From: Dirofilaria immitis
Taxonomy: Eukaryota; Nematoda; Chromadorea; Rhabditida; Onchocercidae
NCBI GenBank assembly: GCA_024305405.1
Contig: JAKNDB010000098.1
Coordinates: forward strand, 3,056,501 to 3,120,500
DNA: 64,000 nucleotides
Direction of reading: 5' to 3'
Below, in pieces: positions 1 through 14,396 of the stretch (position 1 is the stretch's first letter; the number at the start of each line of letters is the position of its first letter). The translations under genes were made by a program, and so were the position numbers. Under the pieces are notes generated by a model. It had not been told where the DNA came from. It searched no databases and saw only the letters and a program-made list of their open reading frames with translations.

Positions 1-3000
1 TAAATGATTCGATGATTATTTTCCTGAAATTTTTATGCAGATCCAGTTAGTGCGAATTAATTAATTCTGTTGGTATCAGCATATGTAGCGTGAAATCGTT
101 GAATAAAAACGCTTCTTAATTATTTGATATTTGCGATTTTTGAAGAATTATGAAGAAGAATATCATTTTTGCTATTTAATTGCATGTGAATCGAAATAAA
201 ATATAATGTAAATAGACGAAAATAACGACGAATTGATTCAAGAAACCAAACTATTTTCACGTTGCAAATTGATGCGCAAACACACTGATTTCATCGAAAG
301 TAATGAAAAAAGATGAAAACATAATAGTACAAAATGAAAAACTTACAAATATCTATTTTTTATAGTTGGAGCAATAATCTTCACTTAGTGTTACTTGTGG
401 AATACATAACAGCAATATAACGGCTAAAAAGTGACAAGACAGCAGCATACTTGCTCGTAAGCAATTTTAATTAATAAACAGCAACGATTTAGAGAATATT
501 TCAAAGAGTGTATAAATCAAAGGAGAATAAATTGTAATGATGGTATCATCGAAAATCATAGGTTTGTGCAAATTTATGCAAATAAAAGTCATGACTGTCA
601 CAGTAACTTCAATGTAATTAACAACAGAATAAAATATTTTTATTTAATTCCATTCTTTCTGAAAAATTGAAAAATCGTTTCCTGAAAATTGATGAAAGAT
701 ATGCTGTTGTAATGGATATTGAAACTATAGCTCGCCTTTTCGTATCAGTCATTTTGTTTATTTCGATTACTATATTTTGTTCAATTTTTCATGCTTCACA
801 TATATAGCAAACTGAAATGTCATTTAAAGTTGCATTCAAAAAATTTATCTAGATTTGTCCATTCCATCTTTTATTCAACAATAGCAAAATTTTTACTAAT
901 CAAATTTTTGCCAGATTTTGATTATTATTAATTATTGCAGTTCCTTTTTTGCTCGCGAAATAATTAGTTCAATAAAGATTCAATGATACATAAAACAGCA
1001 GAAACGGTCGCACAAAAATATTGTGCATACGCATTTTTAATCATATTAATTTAATGCAAATTCAAAAATTTCATCAATTATTATTCATCAATTCATTATC
1101 AACATCGCATTATTATACTATTAAAATTTATGAAATGCATCAAAAAAAGTCGGAATATCAAAAATATATTTATCATTAGTAGTTTTTCTAATAAATATTA
1201 GGTTTTTTTAAAAACGAAGTACGACAAATATCAATAAGATCACAGTAATCGATAAATTATTTAAATATCTGCCACTATAATCTGTTTGATTGTTTCATAC
1301 GCATTCATTTCCAGAAGTATTTATCATACCAAAATTACTTTCTTTCTAGTATATAAGCATAAATTGTCTTCTTCACTAGTTAAGAAGGCGCTTTGCGTGA
1401 TTGTAACAACGAAACGTTAGCTAAATTGCGCATATAAGAATACATCAACATTGACGAATTTCAAAACAGTACTTTTTATATTAATCTCGGATTTTAAATA
1501 CGATCTCGGGAAATTACTCAATATAGATTTGTATGTGATTTTCTGACCTACGATATCAAGGCTAACTCATGCAACGAATATAAAATGGATAAATGTGAAA
1601 TTTGCCCAAGAAAATGAAGTATCTGAATTGAAGTTTTCAAATTCTATTTAAAATTCTTGTCATATTTCGAAAAAAAAATATAAGGCTCATTCTTGTAATA
1701 TGAAATTAACCAAATCCAAATTTAATTATGCTATTCAATTCTTTGGATATCAGATTGTGGAGATATCGTTTGTGATCCATAATTGACATTCAGGTTCAAG
1801 AAATTTTTCGTACTTTTTAATTAATATGAAGTATCGGATTATTTCATTGTCGGATCCGCATATGCAATTGTATGATTGAGGAAATCCGACTAGAGTACTG
1901 AAATAGTGACATACTTTGCAAAAAACTCTTACAATTATTCATGTACTAATAATAATGCAAATGCATATTAGAAGCTTAGATTATGCATAAAAAAAGTTTA
2001 GATTTTCACATGAAGCTCTTTTCTGCTTCTGATTCTTTTTAAATGGTAACCTTATCATAATAATATAAACCTAGCATAGAGATGATTATTTTTAATGGTT
2101 TGAAGTATGGATGAAATTTTCGGCTGCTTCACTGTAACATTTGTTTGAATTATTTTTTATTAGAAATAGCATAACAAAAATATTCTTCGGAATATTTGTT
2201 TTGGAATTCAAAACTTTTGATTAATAGTTTGGATATGGGAATATTTTCCAATCATTTCGAAGATTCTTGTCGTTAATGTTCTATTTTTATATTTATATAA
2301 GAGCAGCAAAAACTTCATAATTCATAAAATTTCTTCTCTTTTATTAATTTTACAAAATCACTCGAACAATTGAATGGAAGAAATGAAGAATAAAACATCA
2401 GATATTTACGAAATTCATGTACATTTCAAGCAATGAATTCTTTGACAAACATTTTTTCAGCTAGACTGATTCGGTGATATTTTAGAAGGAAAATTTTATA
2501 AGACAATGATTAAGTTCATATCAATACTGATTGCAATTGCAGTAGCAATTTGATCATTCATAAGAATTGAAAAGCAGATGTGATTGTTCATTTAAATCAT
2601 CTCTTTTTTTTTTATTTTTATGATTCAGAAGAAAGTATTCGGTTAAAAATACATATGAATCCTGTGAAATCAGTATTGAAACATTTCACTTTGTTTGCAT
2701 TTTTATACAATTGATTAATTTTTCCAAATCATTCAATTATACATGTAATTAAAAGCTGTAAAAGACAAATTTCAATTTTACATTTCATTTCAAACGGCAA
2801 ATATGAGTTCGATTTTTGCCTTAGAGCGATAGTTTATCGTTGAATTTTACATAAAATTACGCTGAGCATAATACTGCTTACAACAACATAAAAAATATGC
2901 AGTATATTCCAACTTGTATTTATGCACGACATATGATTATAATACTGTTCCATTCTCTGCATTTATCTTTGCCTAAATTTCGGAGAAAGTTAGTTTTCAC

Positions 3001-4527
3001 TTTTCAAGTATTTTTCAAATATTAGTTTGGTTTACTATCTCTAAATCTTCAAATTAGAATTAAAGGTAAAATACGAATCTTGAAAATAAATGACTGAATC
3101 TCAGGTTTTTACTTTTCTTCGTCTTCAAGTTTCTGGAGCATTTGGCAACTCTAAGAGTAATAAATTTGACAATTTTAATGATCTTTTTACAGGTCGGAAC
3201 TACTTTTATCCAGTATTTAGTGCTTCATTTATGATTAAATTTTTTTCATATGAATATTTAAATGTTCTGATAAAAGTTACTATCCAAATTTTAGAAGAAA
3301 TACATTGGCGCCTAATCCTACCAGAAATCAAGCTACAAGTGGAATAGGTTATATAGCGGATCCTTTTACTAGTGAAAATGTAATGTATGTGTTTCAAATT
3401 CTATTGCAATTATGCCAAATATTCGTTCCTAATTGCTAAGATTCTAGTTCGTTCCACTTCTTTTTAAATAAATTCATGTTTAAAATACATTATATTCGTC
3501 ATGATAAATGATCGGACGATTTTGATTTCTTAATACAATCTATATGTTGAACATAATATTTAAGCATACAAAATAGCAGTAGCTGTGATAATTCGAAAGA
3601 AGTAAATTATAATCATCTATGAATAGATATCAGTGATAATTCCAGAGAGAAACATTCCCATTTCTCAGTCCCTAACCGCTCAAACAATTTATAAAAACGT
3701 TCAAACGAAATATTTTAGTATCATAAAACAATTATTTCCTATTTGTACGCCTTTCTGTTCCATTCGTATTTTCTTTTATTAAAGTCGTATGGAAATCTAA
3801 TAAGTGGAAAAAGGATGTTTCAGTACTTATTAATGAGAAGTTGTTTTCTTTCCATTTTCTTTTCACAATTTAAGATTGAACATATTAAACCTTTCTTCTC
3901 TTATCTTTTCGGAAAGTACAAGCAAATACTTCTTACATATCGGAACAGCATTAATTTCTGAATCTTTAAATCAACAACAATGATTTCTACCACTCCAAAC
4001 TAATGTGCACAAATGCTTCATAAATTTTCATATCATGCCACTTTTTTAAACCGGAAGCAAGAGTTCTAATACAAGAAATCTTATTTTCAAACGATCTGAA
4101 GTAAATTCAATTTAATTTTCGGATTTATTCATTAATTCCTTAAGTAGACGCTGACGCCTTGAGAAATGTGTTATAGTACATTCGAATCAGAACAGCAACC
4201 TTCCGACTGAGAATCAAAAGCCAAAACGTAAAAACAGGTAATCACAACTTTACGAAATTATTATTATAATTATTATAAATAAAATGGATTGTCGGCAACA
4301 TACAGTAATAGCTGAAAATGGTATAGTTGTTGATGAAAATACCGAATAGTGCTATGACTTTTTGACCAGAAATTTTTACCATAAATTGTATTAAAAATTG
4401 AAAATAAGAATTATGGTTTCTAACGCGCGCAAATTATTACCACCTCAATTAACATATTTTGCTCATAACTTTCAGTGATTGATGTATTTGACGCGCATTC
4501 AACATGCATCCTTGAAATTTCTAAATT

Positions 4528-4594
4528 GAATGAAATGAAACAATTGAATCAGAATGGAATGAAACAAATGAACCAGAATGAAATGAAACAATTA
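4528..4594. repeat. 24-bp tandem repeat, about 2.8 copies
   Basis: A unit beginning gaatgaaatgaaacaattga is repeated with a few substitutions. It lies in noncoding sequence. Confidence 0.8.
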
Positions 4595-5335
4595 GGATTT
4601 ACCAATCTTGGCTTTGATTGATATCTGAATAGAACGACGTTTAAGTCAATCCCATAGAAAATAAGCAATATACATAATGAGCCTAACGCCTGTTTACTTA
4701 TGAATAACACAAAATGGAAACATCTCATTTATCAGCATTTGATGAAAGTTTTATTACCATGGTTTATAAAGCGCTTAGAACGGAAGACATTTGCATGCTT
4801 CCTGTAATGTGAAATCTCAGGAATACCATGATGCAGTTAATATTGCGCATCTTCCTCAATAGCATCATTCCATATCAGAGTTCATCTTCCCTCAACAATA
4901 GTTTTGATGGAATGGTATCCTTTTTAATATCTCTGCATTGTAGAAAAATTTGTCTTGTTCTTAGTCATCGTAGAAATTGAGAGGAAAATATTTATTCAGT
5001 TGCTGGATTATAAAATAATATAATACAGGATATCTAGTAATATGAAAATAGATAATAAAATTAAATTGGATGAATAATTCTATCAATAAAAGTCGATAAT
5101 TATGTCAAGGAAGAAGAATCTGGTTTGAGATAAGAAGAGCAATGCAGCATGAATCGATGGAGACATGTGCAGCATTGAGTCCAACAAGATGAATATTCTC
5201 TTGAAAAAAGAGGAGATCTGTGTCCTTAGGTAGGTTGGGTTTACAATATTATGAAGATTACATGAGAAGTGACATACAGAATTAGTTTATTATCCAAACG
5301 GAAATTGCATGGGAATTTTTCTTTCAGAAGCAGCA

Positions 5336-5420
5336 ATCTCGTAATTGCATGAGATTTGAAAGCTTTCTCAGTATTGCATTGAGTTTTAAATGCTTTCTCA
5401 CAATTATATGTGAGATTTGT
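5336..5420. repeat. imperfect tandem repeat, about 37-bp unit
   Basis: The motif (a)attgcatgagatttgaaagc followed by tttctca is repeated about 2.4 times with substitutions. It is noncoding. Confidence 0.6.
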
Positions 5421-6036
5421 AAATAAGATAGCTCTCTACAGATTAGCTGGCAAATGTAAGAGAAAAGGAAAGAAGAAAATTATATCCTTTGCAGAATCTG
5501 AATATTTAATAACTTATTCATTAACATATATAGTGCTGTGTTTTTTATTCAGCAACTCTTTTTATAATGAATTCTTTGACTATTCAATAAATCAGTATTT
5601 CTTTCATTTTTTTGGACATGGAGATTTGTTTTGTCTCTATCGTGATAGGAAGAAAGGAACATTTGATTAAATTGTTGCATTTGCTTGAAGTCTTTCTTTC
5701 TGAAATCATTTTCATTTTTAAGCTTGAATTAATGATTTTGAACTATCTTTTTTAAATCGACACATGGCTGCTGAATATTGAGGCACTATTCGAAGTTTAT
5801 TTTTTCCACATACTTCACGGTATAAAATTTTCTTAATAATTTTATTTTGATGAAATAATACTTCTCAATATATGCAATATCAATTACTGAAATAATATCT
5901 GATGGAAAAAGACCTGCATGAACTGGATTCATAAAAACGTTAAACACAAACAACAATGAAATATTGCTCTCAAAATGCAGAAAGTATTATCATTTGAGAC
6001 TGACTGAGAATATATGTTTCAGATATTGTTTAAAAA

Positions 6037-7890
6037 TCATTGATTGTCTACTTTTGCACGAGAAATTGGATGAATTTTAGTCAAAGCTATTGAAATAGTT
6101 GGTATCACAGTAGATGTTCTCATTGTATTCAAAATTTTGGATAGCAGTTTTATAGCAACATTTTTGATTTCGTCACGAAATCGTTTGACGAATATTAAAT
6201 TGACGGTAGGCATCATAGAAGCGTTTAAAATAACGTAGCAATTAATAAAAATATTGATTGGAATTTCAAGCTTTTCGCCGAAAAGTTTAACAGCAAACTT
6301 CGACAAAAAGTTGAAACAGATAATTTCAATTTCCACTGCACCGCAAATTAATACAGCCTGAACTAACATCAACTGTTCGCGTCTATCAGTTCTCATCCCA
6401 TTATTCGCTTTATATCCTGAATATATTTTTGAAGTGGCTAAAATTAATTATTTTGTTTCAAAATTAAATGAAATAAGGAAATAGAAAAAACAACAAATGA
6501 TTTCACAAATTTCAAAAATTTCTAAAGATATTTTAAAAGAATTGAAAAAAATACTTGTCACAAATAAAATCGACTTCTTAACGTTACTATTCGTTCTGCT
6601 TTGATCCAGAATGCTCTGCCGTTTCCTACGTATGCTGCAGAATATTGAGATATACATTGCAAGCATTGCTATAGGTAACGTCAGTGTCCATGCATAACGA
6701 ATTCTGAAAGAAATAAATGGATATCACGAATAAAGATGCTAACTTATAGATATGAATTATTTCAATGAAATGAAAAATCAAGAAGTTTGCTTCTTATATG
6801 GAAATTGTTTCATTTTTATAGTACATACAATGGATTTGAATTAACAGGAATTAAACAAAATTCAAATTTAAAAAAATAGCAAACTTAAAAAAACTGGGCT
6901 GTATTCTCCCATGCCTTTTGTGCAATCAATGGACCAACCAAAATTCGATATATTGAAAGTTTTGGTACAATAAAAAATTCTATGAACGATATCACTGAAA
7001 ATATTTCACAATAATTTATCATTACTATAAACATCGAGATAGCATAGTAGATTATAATTGCATATTCATATGTTCGATATTGCTCGTGATTCCTCTATCG
7101 ACGAAGTTATGATGAATTAAGGAGAAATAATTAGGTTCTGATTATTTCAATCAACTTGTACGTTTGTATGTTCGCCAGCCATTGATCCTAGACATAGGTG
7201 TAGTGCATAATGTTATCATTTCTGCGATAATTATGATTAGAATGTCGTTTATTCTCTCTAAAAATTGCATGAAATATTGATAAATTATACCGAGAACTAA
7301 CAACCATACGAAAGCAATGAGAAAATAGAACTTCATTGATTCGAAAAAGTGTTGAATTTCGGTAAACGAATGGATACAAAGCGATTCACTGCTAGTAGAA
7401 ATGTAAAATGCAATGTAGCAAAAAAGAAAGTGTATTCATAGTAGCGAATATACTGTGAATCAATGTTGTTTTATATGCTAAAATATTAATTAATTAACTG
7501 AACATAATTTGTCGGATGGAAAAAGATCATAAATGTACTTATCACATTTCTGCGAAAAAAATTTCGTTCAAATTTCATTCACTAACAGAAAATCGAGCTG
7601 AAAAATTACCTATCAATTGCTTGAACATACTTTCCTAATGAATTAATAATGAAAGATGCGAAGAAAAGAACCTACCATCAGAATTATTTTTGCGCTTTTG
7701 TATTTCAAACAAAACAATAGTTACTTGTGGAATAAAATTCAAAAAGCTGCAAATTATGAGTTGGTATATGATAAGGATAAACTCGTGACTGTGAAGACTG
7801 TTTCGTCTACAACAGAAAACAATCACCATAAGTATGTTGCTAACAATACCGTATAGCAGGAATAAAGAAAACAGAACAACTGCCACGTAT
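6037..7890 (-). pseudogene. Srx-like serpentine receptor, copy A (five exons recognisable, frames broken)
   Basis: This is a nematode 7-transmembrane chemoreceptor-type gene read on the minus strand. Exon 1 (about 7,886-7,675) holds TM1-TM2. Exon 2 (about 7,480-7,280) holds TM3-TM4 with LLAVNRF and a following LPKFN. The second extracellular-loop exon (about 6,990-6,890) has a YCTK start and an SIDC cysteine. Exon 4 (about 6,710-6,600) holds TM5 and the basic SIRRKRQ loop. Exon 5 (6,416-6,037) holds TM6-TM7, from REQLMLVQAV to MMPTVNLIF and a KRFRDE tail. Exon order matches copies D and G. Exon 2 contains at least two frame breaks (before LLAVNRF and after LPKFN), so it is either a pseudogene or carries assembly indels. 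The assignment to class Srx is inferred from the NRF motif after TM3 and the exon layout; another rhodopsin-like nematode class is possible. Confidence 0.7.
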
Positions 7891-9760
7891 TTTTCATCGT
7901 ATGATATTCATTTCTTATATCGAAAACATTTTTCGTGTTTTCTTGGCAGTTTATCAGTGATATTTGAAATAGCATAATAATATAATATAGACGATGTCGC
8001 ATAATTTCACTGAATAATCATTATATTTTTTAAAATTAATAATGCTTAAAATGCATATATTAACAAATAAAGAATGTCATTTCGAATATATAGATTGATG
8101 TAAACGGTAATTTAATATATTTGGTAATTTATATATGATTAAATTTTAATTTTTATGTAATTATTATAGAAAATGAGAGTATTGAAACTGTTTCACTAAC
8201 TATTTCTTCTATTTAGATCGCCATTGACAGAATTATGATTCGATTTCAATTCTTGACCGATTTCATAAGTAAATTAATTGAATAAGAAAATTTACTATGG
8301 AAGAAAAAATAAATGAAATAAATGTAGATTCAACATAAATACAAGAATTATATATCTATATATTCATTTTCTTTTATATTTATTCCTTTTCAATGAGTGC
8401 TTGTGTAATTAATTTATGAATAAAAGGGACATTCCAGGTATAGAAGTTTTGTTAGTAAGTAAGAAGGCTTAAATAGATGAAATTGCCTAAACTGATATTA
8501 TAAATGCTTTCATACTACTAAATTCCTATTCAAGTTTGTGAAAATTTCAAATATTCGTATTGAAATTAGTTCATTCTGAATCGATGTGTTCTTAAAGAAA
8601 AACTTCATTACGCCCGTGGGATATGTTTTAAGATAACAAATATTATATTTCAAAAATTTTAAAAATTTTGAATTTATATTACTGGGTTTATAGTTTTTAT
8701 TTCTAAATTATTTTTTAATGATTATAAAATTTTTACTAGAAAAATAAATTTTTCCTTTTCCTTACACTTCATTTGATATCAGACAAAGTTTAATTAAAAT
8801 AATCAAGACCAAAAATTCTTAATTCGAATATATTTTGGTATGTCAGAAATTTTCTTACGTTTTAACTTACTTTTCGTTGTTTAATATAGTCATTCAGGAA
8901 ATAATTAGAAGCTATTTTAACAGGCTAGTTAAATTGCTGAAAGCTTGTTTAACCATGTTAATTAACCAATTGATTAGTTACTTAGCACATCAATTACGCA
9001 ATAATTTATTCAAGTAGACGAAAATTGACGATTCCTACAATCGTATAAAATAATGTCAAAGGATGCGATCTACTGAAGACATAGACGTATGTATTAATCA
9101 GGTACTATTAATTGTTTATTTGGTTTTGGAATTTTGCAAAATTTAACTTATGATTTTTTATTGAATGTTTAATAATAGGAAGATTAATATTCTCTTAATC
9201 TTTGAACTTAAAGAATATTTATAAATTGAATTTTGATACAGATATACAGAAATTTTGCAGTCATAGAAATGCTCATGATTTATACGCTCAACTCGCAGAA
9301 CGATCAGTAATATTAATAATTCGATTTTATATAAAAATTAAATTTTCATAAAAAATTCCTTTGGATAGAAATATTTTTGACCTACATCATGTAATTTTTT
9401 TTCTATGAAATATCGTTATTCTGCAAGAATATTTGTTTGTTTCTTTTTCGAAATGATTTAATAACATATATTTCTGTCGATGTTATGGATAATTTATGTT
9501 AAGCTTTTCGCTTTATTTCTCAAATGTTAATTTCTTCCTATCACAGTAGAAACAAAATAAATGTCTATGTCGAAAAGACACAAATGAAATAGTGATTTAG
9601 TGAATAGTCAAAGTATTCATTATGATTAAAGAACACAGCACTTTATATGTTGATGAATAAGTTATTAAATATTCAGATTGTGCAAAGGATATATCTTTTC
9701 TTTTCTTATACTCTCACATTTTCCAGCTTATCTATAAAAAACTGTCCTATTTACAAATCT
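7890..9760. other. noncoding interval, nothing recognised
   Basis: AT-rich sequence with no motif-bearing open frame on either strand. Confidence 0.5.
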
Positions 9761-9764
9761 TACT

Positions 9765-10225
9765 CTTATGATCTCAAACGATTATTTATTCCAAATATCA
9801 AAACCCAAACTTTTGTTATCGATAGTCGCATTTAAAACCAAGAAATTCAAACAACATTATTTCTCGAATATACATTTCAGTAATCGTGATAATGAAATGA
9901 CAAAAAGGAGATAGCAAAGTCAAAAACTAAATCATAATAAAATTTCATGCATTTGGAATCAAATATATCGAAGCAAGTAATATAGAAAGAGAAAAGCTTA
10001 AATCAGTATTGAAATTAAATGCAATATGTGATAATACTGCTCAGGTAAATGTATTCACGTGCTTTCATGATTTTGAACAAATAATTATTTCAAATGCAAA
10101 AACCCAAATTTCTGTTTCTGATGAGTCTCGTTTGAAACAGAGAAATTCAATTAATATTAAAAATACACATTCTTCATACATGCATTCTTTAATATTGCAT
10201 TATATTCTCAGAGACATTCATTAAA
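9765..10225 (+). repeat. dispersed repeat, copy 1 (partner at 19,815-20,225)
   Basis: About 430 bp align by eye in the same orientation with 19,815-20,225: shared blocks include gatctcaaacgattatttat, ggaatcaaatatat, ctcaggtaaatgtattcacg and gaaattcaattaatatt. The unit also carries an internal repeat (aaacccaaacttttgttatc near 9,797 and aaacccaaatttctgtttct near 10,099). Its short open frames show no known domain. Copy 1 lies downstream of a zinc-finger pseudogene and copy 2 directly precedes a BEL/Pao gag. Confidence 0.7.
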
Positions 10226-10630
10226 CTATTAATTTATAACAAGCGCGTTTCCACTGTTGGATGGAATTCTATTCTTCTTTCTCTTAATTTTCTAACTTCA
10301 CGATTCGTGTATCACACATTCAAGCAGTTCGTATCAGCTCAACAGCAGGAAAGTTATGTTCGACAACTTTCAGTTTTATAATAACAAAAAATGGAGTGAA
10401 ACAAAACTTGTAGATATCTCAACAATGTTTTCGAATTATAGAAGGAACTATAATCTTGTAAATAAATGTTATAATAAAATAGAATATTATGGATTTAACA
10501 TGAAAATCTAAGTAATAAAATGAATACTTTAAATCAATTTTTTTGAATATAAAAATGAATCAATTTTCATTAACTATTTTCAGCATTCAATTAACTAATA
10601 ATAGAGATAACATAGAAGGTAAAATAATGC

Positions 10631-11226
<596 letters not shown>

Positions 11227-11229
11227 CTG

Positions 11230-12010
11230 AAACTAATTGAAATGATTCACTTTATAACTTAAGTGATCTGATGATTATATTTTATAAATTTTTGAGCAAT
11301 CTCAACAGTGCAAAAGATTCCATTGACACCAATGCATATGCTGTGGAATCTTTGAATAATAATACTTTATAAGCATTCGATATTGGTCACTTCTTAAAAG
11401 TTTTCGAAGAATTAGAGCAACATTTTGAAATGAATATCAATTTTACTGCTTTATTGTGATTAATCCAAAATAAATATATTGACATTGTTTTATTGTGATT
11501 GATTAAAGATTAAAATATGGTATTGGCAGATTAAAAATTTGGCTCTGGTGTGATTCTGGAACTTAAATTATTTTCTATGATCTAATTCAATATATGTGAT
11601 GACATGATGCGAAAAGCAAGGAAAAATTTGACGATATTTACGAAATGATTCAGAGATTAAAAATCTTTTATATAACTTCATGTTATTCTACAGAGAGTTC
11701 AAACGTAAAATATTGACTATTTCAAAAGTGATGCAAAAACTAATAGGAATAAGAGCCAGAGAGGAAAATTTGTGAATATTTAATTTTTGTAGTCAAAGCA
11801 ATAATTCATTCACTTACTGTTTCTTCTATGATGCACAATTAATAATGTAGCTTCTAGAAAGTAATAAGACAATAGCATATTGATTCGCAAGGAATTTATA
11901 CGATAAGTGTTAATAGCTGAAGCAGGGATTGTATACAACTACTGTTGAGAATATTTTCATAAAAACTGTAGCAGAAAAGAGAATGCCTATTGATCTCTTT
12001 CAGATTTATG
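11230..12010. other. noncoding interval similar to bases 1-640
   Basis: No coding signal. It is the partner of the diverged duplication described for the window start. Confidence 0.5.
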
Positions 12011-12085
12011 TGATATGTTTATTCCGATTACCGCGTTGACTTAATTTTTTATTGCGTACATCGCATTTGAACAGATTCATAACAT
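12000..12085 (-). pseudogene. single C2H2 zinc-finger fragment
   Basis: On the minus strand a short frame reads NLFKCDVRNKKLSQRGNRNK then HIT and a stop. It fits one C2H2 finger in which the second cysteine has become arginine. It lies about 0.8 kb from the zinc-finger pseudogene at 10.6-11.2 kb and on the same strand, so it is probably a fragment of the same family. Confidence 0.6.
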
Positions 12086-12640
12086 TGTATATTTAGAATC
12101 GACCACTTTTATACATATTTCCAACAAACCTATTAGAATTTAAATATCTAAGAATAAAGCCTTAAATGGAAATTCCGTTTTATGCATCGTAGTGCTAAAA
12201 TCAATCTTTGTTTCAACTTTAATAAAGAAAGATTTATACCAAAACTGTTATTCGAATAATATTCGCAATACAAAGGAATAGAGTTATTTTTGAAATAAAA
12301 TAAATATATGTTATTATTTCAGTAAACATTTTTTTCTGCATTTTTGAATTTATTAAAGGTCCTTTACGGACGTTAATATTCTCTTTATTTCAATTATTAT
12401 TTTTGATATTGGTAACTGCATGTAATACATATTAAAAACGATCATATTTAACTCGATTAAAGATCAATAATATTAGAATGCTTTCATATTTTTAGGCTAA
12501 TGAAACGTGTAAAACTTTTTGCAGCCAAACAAAATATTAATTATACTTTTATCAAAAATTTCAAAGCTATAAATCAGAAAAACGAAATCAATAAACAAAA
12601 AATAAATGAATCAAACTCTTTTGTGTAAATATTAGTTTCA
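12080..12640 (+). repeat. dispersed repeat family R, copy 1
   Basis: Same-orientation relatives lie at about 25,110-25,700 and 44,025-44,290 plus 45,460-45,640. Diagnostic blocks are the atatttagaatcgacca start, aaattccgttttatgcatcg, aataaatatatgttattatt and gtaatacatattaaaaacg. In the other two places the repeat lies just downstream (3' side) of a receptor gene read on the minus strand. This copy lies about 1.8 kb 3' of receptor copy B, which supports duplication of repeat and receptor as one unit. Confidence 0.75.
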
Positions 12641-13475
12641 ACTAACCAGGTGGTAACTGCTGAATTTTTACAAAATATTTACTTTACATTAAAGATTATC
12701 CACGCTTATTTTCTAGAATCTATTTTTTGATTCGCTTATATTTATGAAAACATGCGAAAAATATCACTTAGCTTTCGATAAAACTTTATTTCACTGTGCT
12801 TCTGATATTAAAATTTGAATAATTCGAATCTTCTTTGTTTTCGTAAGTTGATTCTTTGAACCAAATTAATCTTTTCCATTTTTTGACAAACAAATTGTGT
12901 AACAATAAAATCGTTAGATCCCTTGCGAACTCAGAATTCAATTTTTAATATAATTTTAATCATAAGCTTATCAAATTGATGAATAACGATAATGTAGACA
13001 TTCTATTAGTGATTTTGATATTAATATAAAAACAGGAGAGTTAAATTTCATATATTATATCTTTTTAATTACCTTATTTATTATTCTGGAATTCGTTATG
13101 ATATTTTGCAGTGTCACATTTCTAGCATTGAAAATCTCAGTTAGCTAAAGTTCCTTTCATGCAATGTCTAAATTGATGATGACGAAAAAGTTTTCTCTAC
13201 AGAAAATCGATGATATATTCTTTATTCATACTCTATTTTATTGAAGTCATGAGAATATGCGACATATTGTTAGTGATGAACAAATGTCGCAACAGAGTAT
13301 ATAGTAGTTCTATTCTCTCTCTCATGTTAAGAACATGGGCTATATGGCAGATAACTAAATTTCGATTACTTTTATTCAAATATTTTTTAATTATATCTTG
13401 GCCCGCAATATCCAGAACTGAGTAATTATATGCATTGAAACAAGCATCAATTTTGATATGAATATAACAAAAACC
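12640..13475. other. noncoding interval, nothing recognised
   Basis: No recognisable gene. The plus-strand open frame at 13,210-13,425 and its antisense show no motif I can name. Confidence 0.4.
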
Positions 13476-13478
13476 AAA

Positions 13479-13660
13479 AATTCAGCATCCTTTTTTCAAT
13501 TTAAGATAACATAATGAACTGGTATAAGATTTAGTTTAAATTCGTCAACTATTTTGTGTTAATTCTCAAATTCTCACCATTTCTGCTCAATAGGCGAATT
13601 TAAACTAAATCTTATATCAGTTCATTATGTTATCTTAAATTGAAAAAGGATGCTGAATTT
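13479..13660. repeat. long near-perfect inverted repeat (hairpin)
   Basis: The left arm is about 13,479-13,544 and the right arm about 13,595-13,660, each about 66 bases, separated by a 50-base spacer. The left arm begins with ttcagcatccttttttcaat and the right arm ends with the complementary attgaaaaaggatgctgaa. I see only one or two mismatches. A fold-back or MITE-like insertion or a recent palindrome is likely. I see no coding capacity in the spacer. Confidence 0.9.
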
Positions 13661-14396
13661 AATAAATTATTCAATAGATTTATTAGCAAATTAAAATGGC
13701 ATTACACTATGCTACATTGAAAATGAATTTTGATTGTTTCAACTTGAATATATCAAAATTATTACAAAATTTATAAAATTCATCTGATTTTTATTAATTT
13801 TTCAAAAAAAAACAAAAGGAATTTAGCAGAAATTTATGTTTTTCCTTTTCTTTAATGGAAGAATTATTATTTTCCAAAGCTTGAAGCAAGTATAAATGAA
13901 CTCATACTAACAGCTTTGGATTTATTAATTTAACTTGTTCTTATCCATCTCATTAAGTAAGAGATTAATAAATCAAATATAGAAAACACTTTTTAAATGT
14001 CATCGCTTTTGCCTTATGATTGTATGAGCATCAATATGCAATTCTCTGTTCTCAAAAATTTCCTGATTTCCCAACATAAGAATAAAGTAAGGCTTACGAA
14101 TCACTTTGAAATATTTCTAATTATGACATCATCAAGCATCAAGCACTGAAAATCATTTCAGACCGATTTTAATAATAAAGTTTTATTCAGCTATTACATT
14201 GAAATTGATATAATTAAATTATATAATCGTATAAAATTAAAGATACAAAAACATAATTGAGGAATACTAATAACAAGAAAAATAATGTTTCAAATGGAGA
14301 AATTCTTGTGTTGAAAAATGAAAAAAATAATTCAATTGTTTTTTATAACTACATGAACAAATTTCTTTTTTTTACCAATGCGAATAAAATTTGAAC

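Larger units (their letters stand above)
1..5920. other. gene-free AT-rich stretch, start of window
   Basis: I see no convincing gene here; the open frames are short, AT-driven and without recognisable motifs. Bases 1-640 are a diverged same-strand relative of about 11,250-12,000: both share blocks around the gattatttt start, the gttgaataaaaa/tttgaataataat block and the gacaagacagcagcatac/aagacaatagcatattg block. Because 11,250-12,000 lies just upstream of a zinc-finger pseudogene, the window may begin beside a second copy of that locus. Bases 535-640 also recur in inverted orientation at about 17,115-17,215. Confidence 0.6.

Noticed and set aside
5410..5670. Plus-strand 86-codon frame
   Set aside because: No motif, AT-driven composition, starts inside a short tandem repeat.
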